From Nymphaea colorata (lineage: Eukaryota > Streptophyta > Magnoliopsida > Nymphaeales > Nymphaeaceae): DNA of 64,000 nucleotides. Below are positions 47,150-56,284 of the stretch, one piece after another. The notes beneath the pieces were generated by a model. That model made no database searches. It saw nothing but the letters and a program-made list of their open reading frames with translations, and was not told where the DNA came from. Within the stretch, counting starts at the first letter, position 1. Every line of letters begins with the position of its first letter. The translations under genes were made by a program, and so were the position numbers. The stretch covers positions 8,616,505 to 8,680,504 of the forward strand of contig NC_045140.1 of NCBI RefSeq assembly GCF_008831285.2. The letters are read 5' to 3'.

Positions 47150-48221
47150 TTATCCCCTTTAGCTATGGGTGCCGAAATAGGAGAACAATTCTCCATCCCA
47201 TATCTCTTAAGAACTTTATTGATATATGCTGATTGGGAGAGACTTAAAACACATTTAAATCTGTCTCGACGAATCTCAATGCCGATAACAAATGAAGCCT
47301 CACCCATGTCCTTCATCTCAAAATGAGATGCGAGAAAATGTTTGGTTTCTGTTAGCAATTGAAGATCATTTGAAGCAAGCAAAATGTCATTTACATATAA
47401 AGTCAAAATTATTAACTTACTCCCACATGTCTTAAGATACACACATCGATCAATGATGTTTTCTGTAAACCCAAAAGTCGTAATGACTTCGGAAAACTTA
47501 ATGTACCATTGACGTGAGGCCTGTTTAAGTCCATAAATCGCTTTATTAAGCTTGCAAACCAAATGATCTTTACCACTCTCAGAAAACCCTTGAGGTTGAT
47601 CCATATATACCTCTTCATCCAAATCACCATTCAAGAAAGCCGTTTTCACATCCATCTGATGTAGCTCTAAGTCAAAATGAGCTACAAGTGCAAGGACAAT
47701 CCTCATTGACTCTTTAACAGGGACATGTGAATATGTCTCATTATAGTCAATGCCCTCCATTTGTGTGAATCCTTTAGCAACCAATCTTGCCTTGTATCTC
47801 TCTATGTTGCCTTTAGAGTCCCTCTTGGTCTTATAGACCCATTTACACCCTACGGGTTTGACTCCTTCAGACAACGACACAAGACTCCATGTCTGGTTTT
47901 TAGCCATAGAGTCAAGCTCTTCTTTCATGGCATTAATCCAGTGCCTGTATTGTTTGCTTTCTACGACTTCATTGAATGTGAAAGAATCATCATCAACATC
48001 TATGAAATCACTAGGCTCTTGTAGGTATACCACATAGTCTGATGATATGGCAAAACTCCTGGCTCTTGCAGATCTATGAACAAGTATTGATCATTTTCAA
48101 TTTGTATGTCTACATCCTGTTCGTGTTCATCAGTATGATCTACATGTAATTCATCTGGATTTGATGCATTGCCTGTATGATTTGCATTCATGTCATCCTG
48201 GGAGACAACATAATCATACAC
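47146..48221 (-). pseudogene. Copia reverse transcriptase, frame-shifted and with altered active site
   Basis: The main open stretch (48033-47146) holds the RT fold: HWINAMKEELDSMAKNQTWS, GCKWVYKTKRDSKG, QMDVKTAFLNGDLDEEVYMD and LYVNDILLASND. The catalytic box is YVND where copia RTs have YVDD, so one of the two metal-binding aspartates is asparagine; the enzyme should be inactive. Upstream, 48221-48060 reads in another frame, so a one-base shift lies near 48070. A second shift near 47149 disconnects RNase H. Confidence 0.9.
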
Positions 48222-48266
48222 ATTTATATTCTCTTTATCAGGTCTACTTTCAGTATCCTATATTTC

Positions 48267-49442
48267 TTAAAAATTGAGGTTTTGTAATGCATCTAACCCA
48301 AACGAGCCATCTTCCAGGAACTTAACCTTATCTGTTTCCACAATATGTGGTGTATGAGATGGACAATAAAACCTATAGCCTTTCGATCTTTCTGGATAAC
48401 CAATAAAGAAACCACTGGTTGTTCTAGGATCAAAGGCTTTTATGTAGGGGTTATACAATTTAGCTTCAGCAGGACATCCCCATATGTGCATATAAGAAAG
48501 AGAAGGTTTCCTACCTGTCCATAACTCATAAGGAGTTGTAGGAACAGCTTTAGTAGGAACCCTATTTTGGATATGCACCGTTGTCCTGAGAGCTTCACCC
48601 CACAAGGCTAGAGGGAGAGTATAATAATTTAACATAGCTCGAACCATTTCTTTAAGCGTACGATTTCTCCTTTCAGCCACACCATTTTGGTAGGCACTGC
48701 CTGGCATGGTGTATTGAGGCACAATGCCTTCTTCCTTTAGAAATCGCGCTAATGGTCCATCCCTTTGTCCCATTTCAATAAACCTACCATAATATTCACC
48801 ACCTTTATCTGATCTGACTATCTTGATAACCTCACCGGTTTGTTTCTCTACTTCTTTCTTATATTCTTTGAAAACTTGACACACATCAGATTTTTCAAAG
48901 ATTAAGTAGAGATACAAATACAGAGAATAGTCATCTATAAAGATGACAAAATACTTTTCGCCTGTGTAACAAGGAGGAAAAGGTCCACAAACATCTGTGT
49001 GAACAATTTCTAATCTTTCAGTACATCGTTTGACACCTTCTTTATATATGTTAGTTTGCTTTGCCTTTATGCAATCTACACATATGTCGTTATCTGTAAA
49101 ATCAAGAGATCGTAAGATCCCTTCATTTATGAGTCTCCTTATTCTCTTTTCAGAGATATGACCCAAACGGCGGTGCCATAACATGTATGAATAATCCTTT
49201 ATGGTACTACGCTTATTGCCAATTATATTATGACTAGAAACCAACAATTCAGGAGATTGGATCTTCACATTCAACTTGTATAAACCATCACACAAAATAA
49301 CAGAACCAATTTCAACAAGATCTTTATAAATGAATGTCTTTGAATTCTCAAACTTTAAACAAAAATCAAATTTGTCCAATCTTGATACAGAAATTAAGTT
49401 TCTACTATATGATGGAACAAAGAAAACATCATGAAGATCCAA
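48267..49442 (-). pseudogene. Copia integrase region
   Basis: A 391-codon open stretch. After a GAG-pre-integrase part comes the HHCC zinc finger ([14 protein letters not shown], later [10 protein letters not shown]). The catalytic core follows with D, D and E in [19 protein letters not shown] and [11 protein letters not shown]. The C-terminal [14 protein letters not shown]-type block continues to [11 protein letters not shown]. Integrase inserts the DNA copy and makes the 5-bp duplication seen here. The catalytic residues are all present. The frame ends in TAA, with a TAG two codons later (48261-48269), which cuts it off from reverse transcriptase; TAG at 49467-49469 cuts it off from protease. 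Confidence 0.9.
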
Positions 49443-49469
49443 AACAAAGCCAGTATCAAGCTTAATCTA

Positions 49470-49655
49470 GCATTCTCCTACAGCCTTCACATGTGAGCGC
49501 ATTTTATTTCCTGAGAAAATACTCGTCTCATGTAGTGTTGGTTCCCTTTTGATCAGAAAGTCCTGTAAATTATTGGTAATATGCACAGTAGCACCAGAGT
49601 CAATCCACCAGCTATTAATAGGAACATGTAATATATTACTTGCAAGTGAAACAAA
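49470..49655 (-). pseudogene. Copia protease segment trapped between two stop codons
   Basis: The aspartic protease active site WWIDSGATVHIT is readable on the minus strand, just downstream of gag. The segment is bounded by TGA at 49656-49658 on its N side and by TAG at 49467-49469 on its C side. In intact elements the protease cuts the polyprotein. Here it could not be made as part of a gag-pol product without readthrough. Confidence 0.85.
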
Positions 49656-50519
49656 TCACATGTTACCTTTCTTCTCTAACCAATTCTTGTACTTGATGCA
49701 GTCTGACTTCTTATACCTCTTTTTCTTGCAAAAGAAACACTTTATAGGAGCTAAGTTAGTCTGCGCAGTTTGAGAAGCAGGTTGACTTGATGACTTCTTC
49801 TTGGCACTCCTTTTCATTAAACTTTTCTTTATGCCAACTTTACCAGCCCCAGAGTGAGAAACCATATGTGCACTTTGCAACTTCTCACCTTTCATTCTTT
49901 CCTCCTCTTCAACACACTTAGACATCAATTCATTGAATGTCCATTCAGTATTATGTGTGTTGTAACTGATCTTAAAAGGAGTATATTCAGCTGGTAAAGA
50001 GGTCAAAGTAAAGAATACCAAGAAAGATTCAGAAATAGTCAACTTCATGTCATTCAATTGAGAAGCAATGTTCCTCATTTCTAACATATGCTGGCGAATG
50101 TTATCCCCTCCTTGATATTTCATAGATATTAACTTTGACATTAGGGTACTAGCTCTGACATTATGAGAGCTGACAAACTGAGCCTCAACTGCATCCAAGA
50201 ACTCTCTCACCGATGTACAAGGTGGGATAGCACCACGTATGTTCTTAGCGACCCTTGATTGCAAAAGCAACAAACTTAGTCGGTTAGAACGCTCCCACTT
50301 GTCAAAATACACTATTTCATTATGTGTACTTTCTGGTGTAAGAGGTGGTGACTCAGGTCGCCTCAAAGCCATATCCAGATCCATATACCCCAATGTAAAC
50401 ACAACATTTTCTTTCCATTCAGCATAATTTGAATCATCAAGTAAAGGGATAGAATTTGAGCCATTAAAATAAATAGATCCAGGCACTGTAGACGACAAAA
50501 GACATCTATAAGTTGACAT
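49656..50519 (-). pseudogene. Copia gag with altered zinc knuckle
   Basis: A 287-codon stretch starts MSTYRC at 50519 and contains the copia gag fold (LDDSNYAEWKENVVFTLGYM, then LMSKLISMKYQGGDNIRQHM). It ends with a C-x2-C-x4-H-x4-C-type nucleocapsid knuckle. That knuckle reads CFFCKKKRYKKSDC: the histidine ligand is tyrosine, which should impair RNA binding. The TGA at 49656-49658 ends gag before the protease. Gag forms the particle that packages element RNA. Confidence 0.9.
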
Positions 50520-52248
50520 GCATTATATGAGACAAACCATATGGAACAGTAAACCAAATAAAAGGCTCTTTATGTCTACTATTTCCAAGACAAATACCTG
50601 GGGTCATTAGGATACTACTTTGGTAATATACCTAATACGCACATGTATTCTGTCTTAACTTTATCTAGTAAAACTAGGAAATGTAAATCCAAACTATAGT
50701 TAAGCATAACACCTTTGGGTGTAAAATGACAGAACTATGTAAGGATCTATTTTCCTATTTTACTCTACTTATTCTCCTGAACATAACACACTACCTTTGG
50801 GTAATTATGCTACTTCAAATGAGAATAAATACAACATGAAACACTAATGTGCCTTTAAATCATGCGTAGTCACTTTGGTGAGGTATAACATGATTTAACT
50901 AATCATAGGCTCCTTACATTAGCGTTATCGTACAACTTTATGATCATGCAATAAAAATTAACTTTAGCATAATCCTAAACAAAACAAGATACAAGAATAT
51001 AATATGTCATAATAACACATTTAAAATGAAACACACGAATCATTTCTGCATAATCAACTTAATGCTATCTAAATTATTCATTAAAGCTCCATAAAAAAAC
51101 ATAATGAATCGGTCCCGTATCGTTCTAAAATGATCGAACCAATCTATTAAACACCTTAAATGGGCATAAAAACACATATACCAGCTTCCTCTAGCTTAGA
51201 ACCGGTCCCGTATCAGTCCTAAATGGACCGAACCGGTGGAAAACTAGGTGAACCGGTCTGAAAAGGGAAAGAACTGGTCTCAAACAACTCTGAATCGGTT
51301 TGAAAAAACCCGAATCGGTTCTGAAATTGAATGAACCGGTCTGAAAATCAACTGAACCGGTCCAGAAAAGATCCGAATCGGTCCCAAAATGTCCGAACCG
51401 GTCCTGAAACGGATCGAATCGGTTCTGAAACGGACCGAATCGGTTCTGTTTTAAAAAATAGACCGAATGGATACGGTTCGGGTCCGACCGGACCCGACCC
51501 GATCCAAAAAGAAATAAAAAGGGCGGGCGAGCGGCAACTTAGAACGATTTTTTTTTTTTTTTAAATCTTTATGAATCCGGGTCGGGTCAACATGACCCGA
51601 CCCGGGTCTGACCCACCCCGCCTTCCGCCCGACCGGCTCCCGCTTGACCTAGCGTGCGGTTGCAGAAGAAAAAAAACGAAACGCCTCCCGCCGTCGACGG
51701 CAAGGGGCGTTTCAACCGGCCCTCGCACCGGCCATGAGGGGGCTTCTGGCTGTCGCAGGGTGCCGAACGGCACTAGGCGACACCGCCGGCCATTCCCTGT
51801 GGCTGGTGGGTGAGGATGCCCTCGTCCCTCTCCATTTGGGCTGTGAACAAAAAAGGGGAGGGGCGGTCCAGCGAGCTACACTTCCGCCGCCTGACGGAAG
51901 GCAGCCGGACGACGCACAAAAACCGAGCTGTCCTCAGTCTCGACTCCCACCGCCTGGATAGTGGCCGGACGTCACAGGGCTCCGATCGATCCAAGCCTAA
52001 TGCCCTCTTCCCGTTTCCCCTTTTCTCTGAAGAGATGACATACCACCATGCTCAACCGTTTCCGCTGGATGAAAGAAAAACAACTAGAAAACAACTAGAA
52101 AAGAATGCCCGACGACACTCAATCTGGTTGAACCCAAAGAACGTCCGGCGTTGGCGAAACCCACCGGTGGTCTCCCTTCCCCAACCTTGCCCTATTCTCT
52201 TTGCGTGAAAACAGAATGCAAAGGGAACTGCGCAGAGGAATTGTGGTG
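50520..52248 (-). other. Long leader of the copia element
   Basis: About 1.7 kb lie between the primer site and the gag ATG, far longer than the usual few hundred bases. The gag-proximal half is AT-rich. A 20-21-bp tandem array lies at 51231-51445, and the primer-proximal part (51580-52000) is GC-rich. Small frames on both strands have no recognised domain, so this is treated as non-coding. Confidence 0.7.
51231..51445. repeat. Eleven-copy 20-21-bp tandem array with AAYCGGT core
   Basis: AACCGGT or AATCGGT (one AACTGGT) recur at 51231, 51251, 51272, 51293, 51313, 51334, 51355, 51376, 51396, 51417 and 51438. The spacing is strictly 20 or 21 bases, close to two turns of DNA. The linkers vary (CTGAAAATC, CCAAAATGTCC and similar). 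A further core lies at 51200. It lies in the copia leader, so it is present in the element RNA. Confidence 0.9.
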
Positions 52249-52263
52249 TGGGCCCATAACCCA
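52249..52263 (-). promoter_or_regulatory. Primer binding site complementary to the anticodon region of initiator tRNA-Met
   Basis: The plus strand here reads TGGGCCCATAACCCA, identical to the anticodon stem-loop of plant cytosolic initiator tRNA-Met as I recall it (CAT anticodon in the middle). The element RNA, transcribed from the minus strand, would therefore pair with that tRNA. One base separates it from the 5' LTR. A second block, GCGCAGAGGAA at 52230-52240, resembles the tRNA D-arm (GCGCAGCGGAA). Priming by a cleaved tRNA half is known for Drosophila copia. The usual 3'-terminal site TGGTATCAGAG is absent. Confidence 0.8.
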
Positions 52264-52264
52264 T

Positions 52265-52574
52265 TGTTGGAACTTTGCGAGGAATCTAGATAGCGCACAA
52301 AACGAAAATGCAGAAATCGAAAGAGACATTCATGATTCATGTGTTTCATATAGGGCGGAAGAAGAACCTGTAGAGTCGTTCCCCAGCGGAGGTAGCGGCG
52401 GCGGCGGCAGCGGCAATGGGTTTCTCTCCTCAGCCATAGCAGCCCAGTGATGGGGACAGGCAATTCACGTATGGCTAAGGGGACCGATTACGCAGACCGT
52501 AAAACTTGATGTGTCTCACACCATCACAAGACACGAGTATTTATACTTAGGGTCCAGATGGGGAAATCCCAACA
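52265..52574 (-). repeat. 5' LTR of the copia element, 310 bp
   Basis: Same termini as the other LTR (TGTTGGAACTTTGC to CCCAACA, plus-strand reading), but lacking two internal blocks of 54 and 37 bases. The right target duplication TACTT follows at 52575-52579. Confidence 0.95.
52538..52545 (-). promoter_or_regulatory. TATA box of the copia 5' LTR
   Basis: TATAAATA on the minus strand within AAGTATAAATACTCGTG. It lies in the first 40 bases of the LTR in transcription direction and is conserved in the 3' LTR, so transcription should start shortly after and run leftward. Confidence 0.75.
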
Positions 52575-52640
52575 TACTTGTCTTTCATCTCCCACCTGCC
52601 ATCTAATATTGAACCCCACTTCATCACATCCCCAAACAAT
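52575..52640 (-). pseudogene. LINE continuation on the other side of the copia insertion
   Basis: On the minus strand this reads EVGFNIRWQVGDERQV up to the target site. Across the copia element it joins SFCLDNWGW at 45810, which is the W-x-VG-x-G ... FW-x-DNW stretch that precedes the zinc-binding domain in plant L1 elements. This shows that the copia element landed in an existing LINE copy. How far it extends right of 52640 is unclear. Confidence 0.7.
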
Positions 52641-52659
52641 CACCTACGAACTCGAAGAC

Positions 52660-53345
52660 ATAGATGTATTGTTTTCAATGATGTTTTTGACAAATGTCCC
52701 CCAATGCCGTAACTTTTAGCAGCATTTTCCTCAAAAACACCACCGAAGACCAACAAAAGAGGAGATTTTTTTCTGATGTTTTGTGATAGAACGTCACTAA
52801 AAAACACGAGGAATAAGAGAAGCTTTATTGATATTTTCAAAGAAACACCACTAAAGGTTAAAGTCTTGATTGATGTTTCCATAAATACGCCACTGAAAAC
52901 CTATGAAAGAGGACATCTTCACTGAATTATCGTAGAAGAACATCACTAAAAAAGCCAGAAACAAGGGAAGCTTTATGAATGTTTTCAGAGAAATGGCATG
53001 AAGGTTTGAGATCTTTAGAGATGTTCCCAGAAAAATACCACTGAAAACCAATGCAAGATAAGATTTTCATTGATGTTTATGGGAAACATCACTAAAAAAT
53101 GCAGTAAGAGAAGCTTCACTGACCTGTCTCCAGAAATGCTACTGTTGTAGGCCTAATAAAGATCTGGTCATCTGTGACTTTTTAGGGTGCACGTCAGTAA
53201 AATGTTGCTTACTATTGGCATGCAAACGTCATTGTATTTCACCGCTACGGGCTTAGATAAAGCAGAAAAAGGAACTTTCAATGACGTGGATATACTACGT
53301 GTCAATAAAGGCTCATCTTCAGTGAATACGTGTATTTTTGTGGTG
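52660..53345. mobile_element. CACTA-like transposon terminus with subterminal repeats
   Basis: From 52660 to 53130, three diverged units of about 150 bp repeat in tandem. They are built from shorter motifs (AACATCACTAAAAAA, ACACCACTAAAGG, GCCACTGAAAACC) with AAGCTTTA near unit ends. Further ACGTCAGTAAAA and AATGACGTGG motifs follow. The region ends in ATTTTTGTGGTG (53334-53345); read inversely this is CACCACAAAAAT, close to the CACTACAAAAA terminus of plant CACTA elements. No opposite end or transposase was found, so this is probably a deletion derivative or an old fragment. Confidence 0.55.
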
Positions 53346-54190
53346 CTCATATTTAGCAGCCACGTACCTGGTATCGGTCTCTTCCTGGTATTCCGCTATA
53401 AGAATGAGCATGTTTAGAACTTACGTATGCGTGATTATGACTTCGTAATTAAATATCTTATTTGTTTTTACTTTAGAGTTTCATATTCAGGTATGCTTCG
53501 TAAGCATGTTCAAGATCCAACTTTAGAATGCCACATTTCTCAATTTAAGATTTTTCTTTTTTTCCAGCCACTACTTTTCTTATGTCCTTATGACTCTTGG
53601 ACCAAATTTGAGCCGAAATTAAGCCCTATAGATCTCTCGCTTGCCCCACCAAAGAGAACCTGCTTTCTGTAGTAGGAACCTCAACAGGAACAATTCTAAA
53701 ACTTCATCTACTTTGAAAATTCATGGTTCTCTGCTCAAATGTCAATTTTTCTGTATAATAGCTCATCGGAAAGCCGTGGATGGCTTCTGTTTGTTCCCAA
53801 ATGTTGATCAAAGTCATACTTCTCTAAGCACTCTCCTTCTGTCATTTACCGCAGGCTGTTTCTTATAGGCTTCTGCCGAAATCTTCTACGCAATTCAAGA
53901 TTTTACCGTAAATTCCAAACCCTACAGCTCTTTGTCCCAGCATCGATTTTTTGCAAATAAGTTGTTGTTGGAAAGCTTGAGAAACTTCTTTCCAATACCA
54001 CTATTTTTTTGGAAAATTCGACATCATCTGGTCTGCTCTCACCCTAAACAGTGCAATATATTTCCTGTTAAAACCCATGTTTCAGGTTTTCTAAAATCAA
54101 ACACTATAGTGGCTTCTTTATTCTCTTTCTTTCACCCTAGGCTCTAATCCGAGTTCTATCATTTTGATCAAATTTAAGACATGTCTAAGG
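53346..54190. other. No recognisable gene
   Basis: Short frames on the plus strand (53427-54147) lack recognisable domains. The sequence is AT-rich and shows no clear repeat structure. Confidence 0.5.
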
Positions 54191-54464
54191 CATAGTTGGC
54201 AACTCGCCAAGCTGACTTGGGAATCGGCTGAGTCAGCTCAGATCACGTACAAATCCATGCACGAGTCAAGGTTTGGGCAAAGTAGAACCTGTCTCGTCCC
54301 GCACTTACTCCTAACTCGCCCTGACTTGGCCGGATTCAACTGATTTGCTGGCAGTAAAAATCATTATGGTTATTTCAATACTCGACCAAGTCACTGGGTC
54401 GACGAGTCAATGCGCTGACCCCGTGCTGCCAATACGAATTCAAGTCACTGGTTTGCCAACTATG
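54191..54464. mobile_element. hAT-type MITE, 274 bp
   Basis: It begins CATAGTTGGCAACTCGCC and ends in GTTTGCCAACTATG, giving a perfect 12-bp inverted repeat (CATAGTTGGCAA). The flanking 8-mers GTCTAAGG (54183-54190) and GTTTAAGG (54465-54472) differ at one position, a well-kept 8-bp hAT target duplication. The interior is full of GACTCGG/CGAGTCA words and has no coding capacity. Confidence 0.85.
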
Positions 54465-56284
54465 GTTTAAGGTTTGCTTCTCATATTTCATCTACTTTTG
54501 AATCCGTTTACCTAGACAACTGAGTCTATAATTAGAATGAACTTACCATGCATCTATAGGAATCCAGTTTAATTTCGTGCATTACATATAGTTTTATTCG
54601 TGTACATGTTTTGGCACTGTAAGGCGCTACTCATGGTCTATTCATGCCATTGGGTGATCTTATGAGGGATACATTATTGTTGGCTTGCTTGTGTTGCCTA
54701 TGTGTTTTCTATATAAATATCTATTTACTACTTTAAAAAGTTATTTCTTTCTACATCAATAATAGCATGCATCATGTAGTTAATAATACAATGCACCATA
54801 TAATTAATAATACAATCATACATGCACACACTTTTGCTAAGACCCATGTCGCCTTCCTACAAGAAACTAAAAAAGATTAATTCAATTTGTGTCATCTGCC
54901 TGGAGGCTTTGAATGGAGAGGTTCGTTTTTCTCAGTCTCTTCAAGAAACACATATAGTTTCTCAAAAAACCAAGGCCTGAAGGCTTGAGATTTTTAAAAC
55001 TTGATTTCAAACTCTAGATATCTCCTTAGTTCTAAATTCGCTTTTTGGTTAATAAGTCCAATTGTGAGAACCTAAACCACCTAGGCCCTATGCTTTCAAA
55101 TTTGATTTCATAAATGCTTTCTTCCAAATTTGATTTTAAAATCACCACCAGCATTAGATTTAAATCATCCCTAGGTTTAGATACTTGGACCTAGTTCCAA
55201 ATAAAACCAACCTTCAACAACTTTAATTTGAGATATGATCCAGTTAAGAAGAGTTCTCAACGTCCCTTAGACCATATTATAAGTCTTATTCAGAATGAGA
55301 GATGCTCATATCTTGTAACAAGTATTTAAGCCAAAGGATTTCTGCAACATTACCGACCACAGCCGGATTTTCGCTGAAATCAGCGGTGCTACAGGGCATT
55401 CCGCCGCCACAGTGACTAGTTCTTCATTTTTTTCATCGAATTTGGGAATTTTCAGCAATTTGGTGCATTAATCTTGCAGTTTACCCTTTTATCTCCATGT
55501 TATCTTCACTTGAAGTTGATTTCTATCATTGATTACACAAGATTTGAATCAATTTCGCATGATTTTTTTGGGCGTACTCTCTGGTGGTATAAGCAGAAAC
55601 ACAGAGTATACCAGGCGGTGCTTTTTATCCCTGGCGCTGGTTGCTGGAAAGGCCTTAGCAGTTGAGCAAGGATTGACTAGATTGCTAAGACACTGCAGAT
55701 CAACTGGAAAAGGTTTCGGGTTTTTTGCTGATTCTAAGAATAATCTGTAATTTCTTGAACTGTCCCCTGTTTCTGTAAAACAGTGTCAGTTCCGACAACG
55801 GCGGAGGTTGAGAAAGGGCTCGTTAGAACCGTTTGCATCCGAGGATTCTTCCTACAAAATTTCAGAATTTTCGGAACTGGCGTTGAAGAGATATGAATTT
55901 TTGAACGACCCACTGTTGCTGTGACACTCAAGAACCAGCAGACAGGGCGTTTCTAGGAGTCGGGTGACTTCCAAGGTGGCACGTTTTTCAATGAAGATGA
56001 ATTAGAGGTCGAGCAAGGTGGCGTTGGATTCGCACGCACATCTAGTATTTTTGAACCAATTTTCAGATTTTTTGAATGATCTACAGAATTTATAAGTGTC
56101 ACAGGTTTTTTGAAATTCCATGCACCCTCCTGCGAGTTCCCTGTTTTTCTTTCCCATTTTCGTTTGGGAGTTGACGTCCCTCAACTTGATTGACTCGAAA
56201 TGAACGCCAATCTGCTGCCCAGCATCCTCTCCTTGGTCTGTCATGGCATCAATCAGAGATCCAATAGGGACATCATTGCAAGGT
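54465..56284. other. No recognisable gene; possible remains of a copia 5' region
   Basis: No LTR match to the sequence beyond 60350 was found. Near 56243-56263, GGCATCAATCAGAGATCC weakly resembles a Met-tRNA primer site (TGGTATCAGAGCC), which would place the lost 5' LTR just upstream. Confidence 0.45.

Larger units (their letters stand above)
45817..52574 (-). mobile_element. Complete Ty1/copia LTR retrotransposon, recent but coding-defective
   Basis: The 6758-bp element has TG...CA LTRs, a 5-bp TACTT duplication, a polypurine tract, a primer site matching an internal part of initiator tRNA-Met, and gag, protease, integrase, reverse transcriptase and RNase H in copia order on the minus strand. 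LTRs are 310 bp (5', right) and 401 bp (3', left); the difference is two deletions of 54 and 37 bp in the 5' LTR. Outside these the LTRs differ at only six or seven bases, so insertion is recent. The coding region nevertheless has at least four stops and two frameshifts, a mutated zinc knuckle and a mutated RT active site. An unusually long leader (about 1.7 kb) separates primer site and gag. The element sits inside a LINE. Confidence 0.95.

Noticed and set aside
54465-56284. A 5' LTR for the copia polyprotein at 56285-60350
   Set aside because: No similarity to the sequence after the purine tract at 60350 could be found, and the primer-like site is too weak to fix a boundary.
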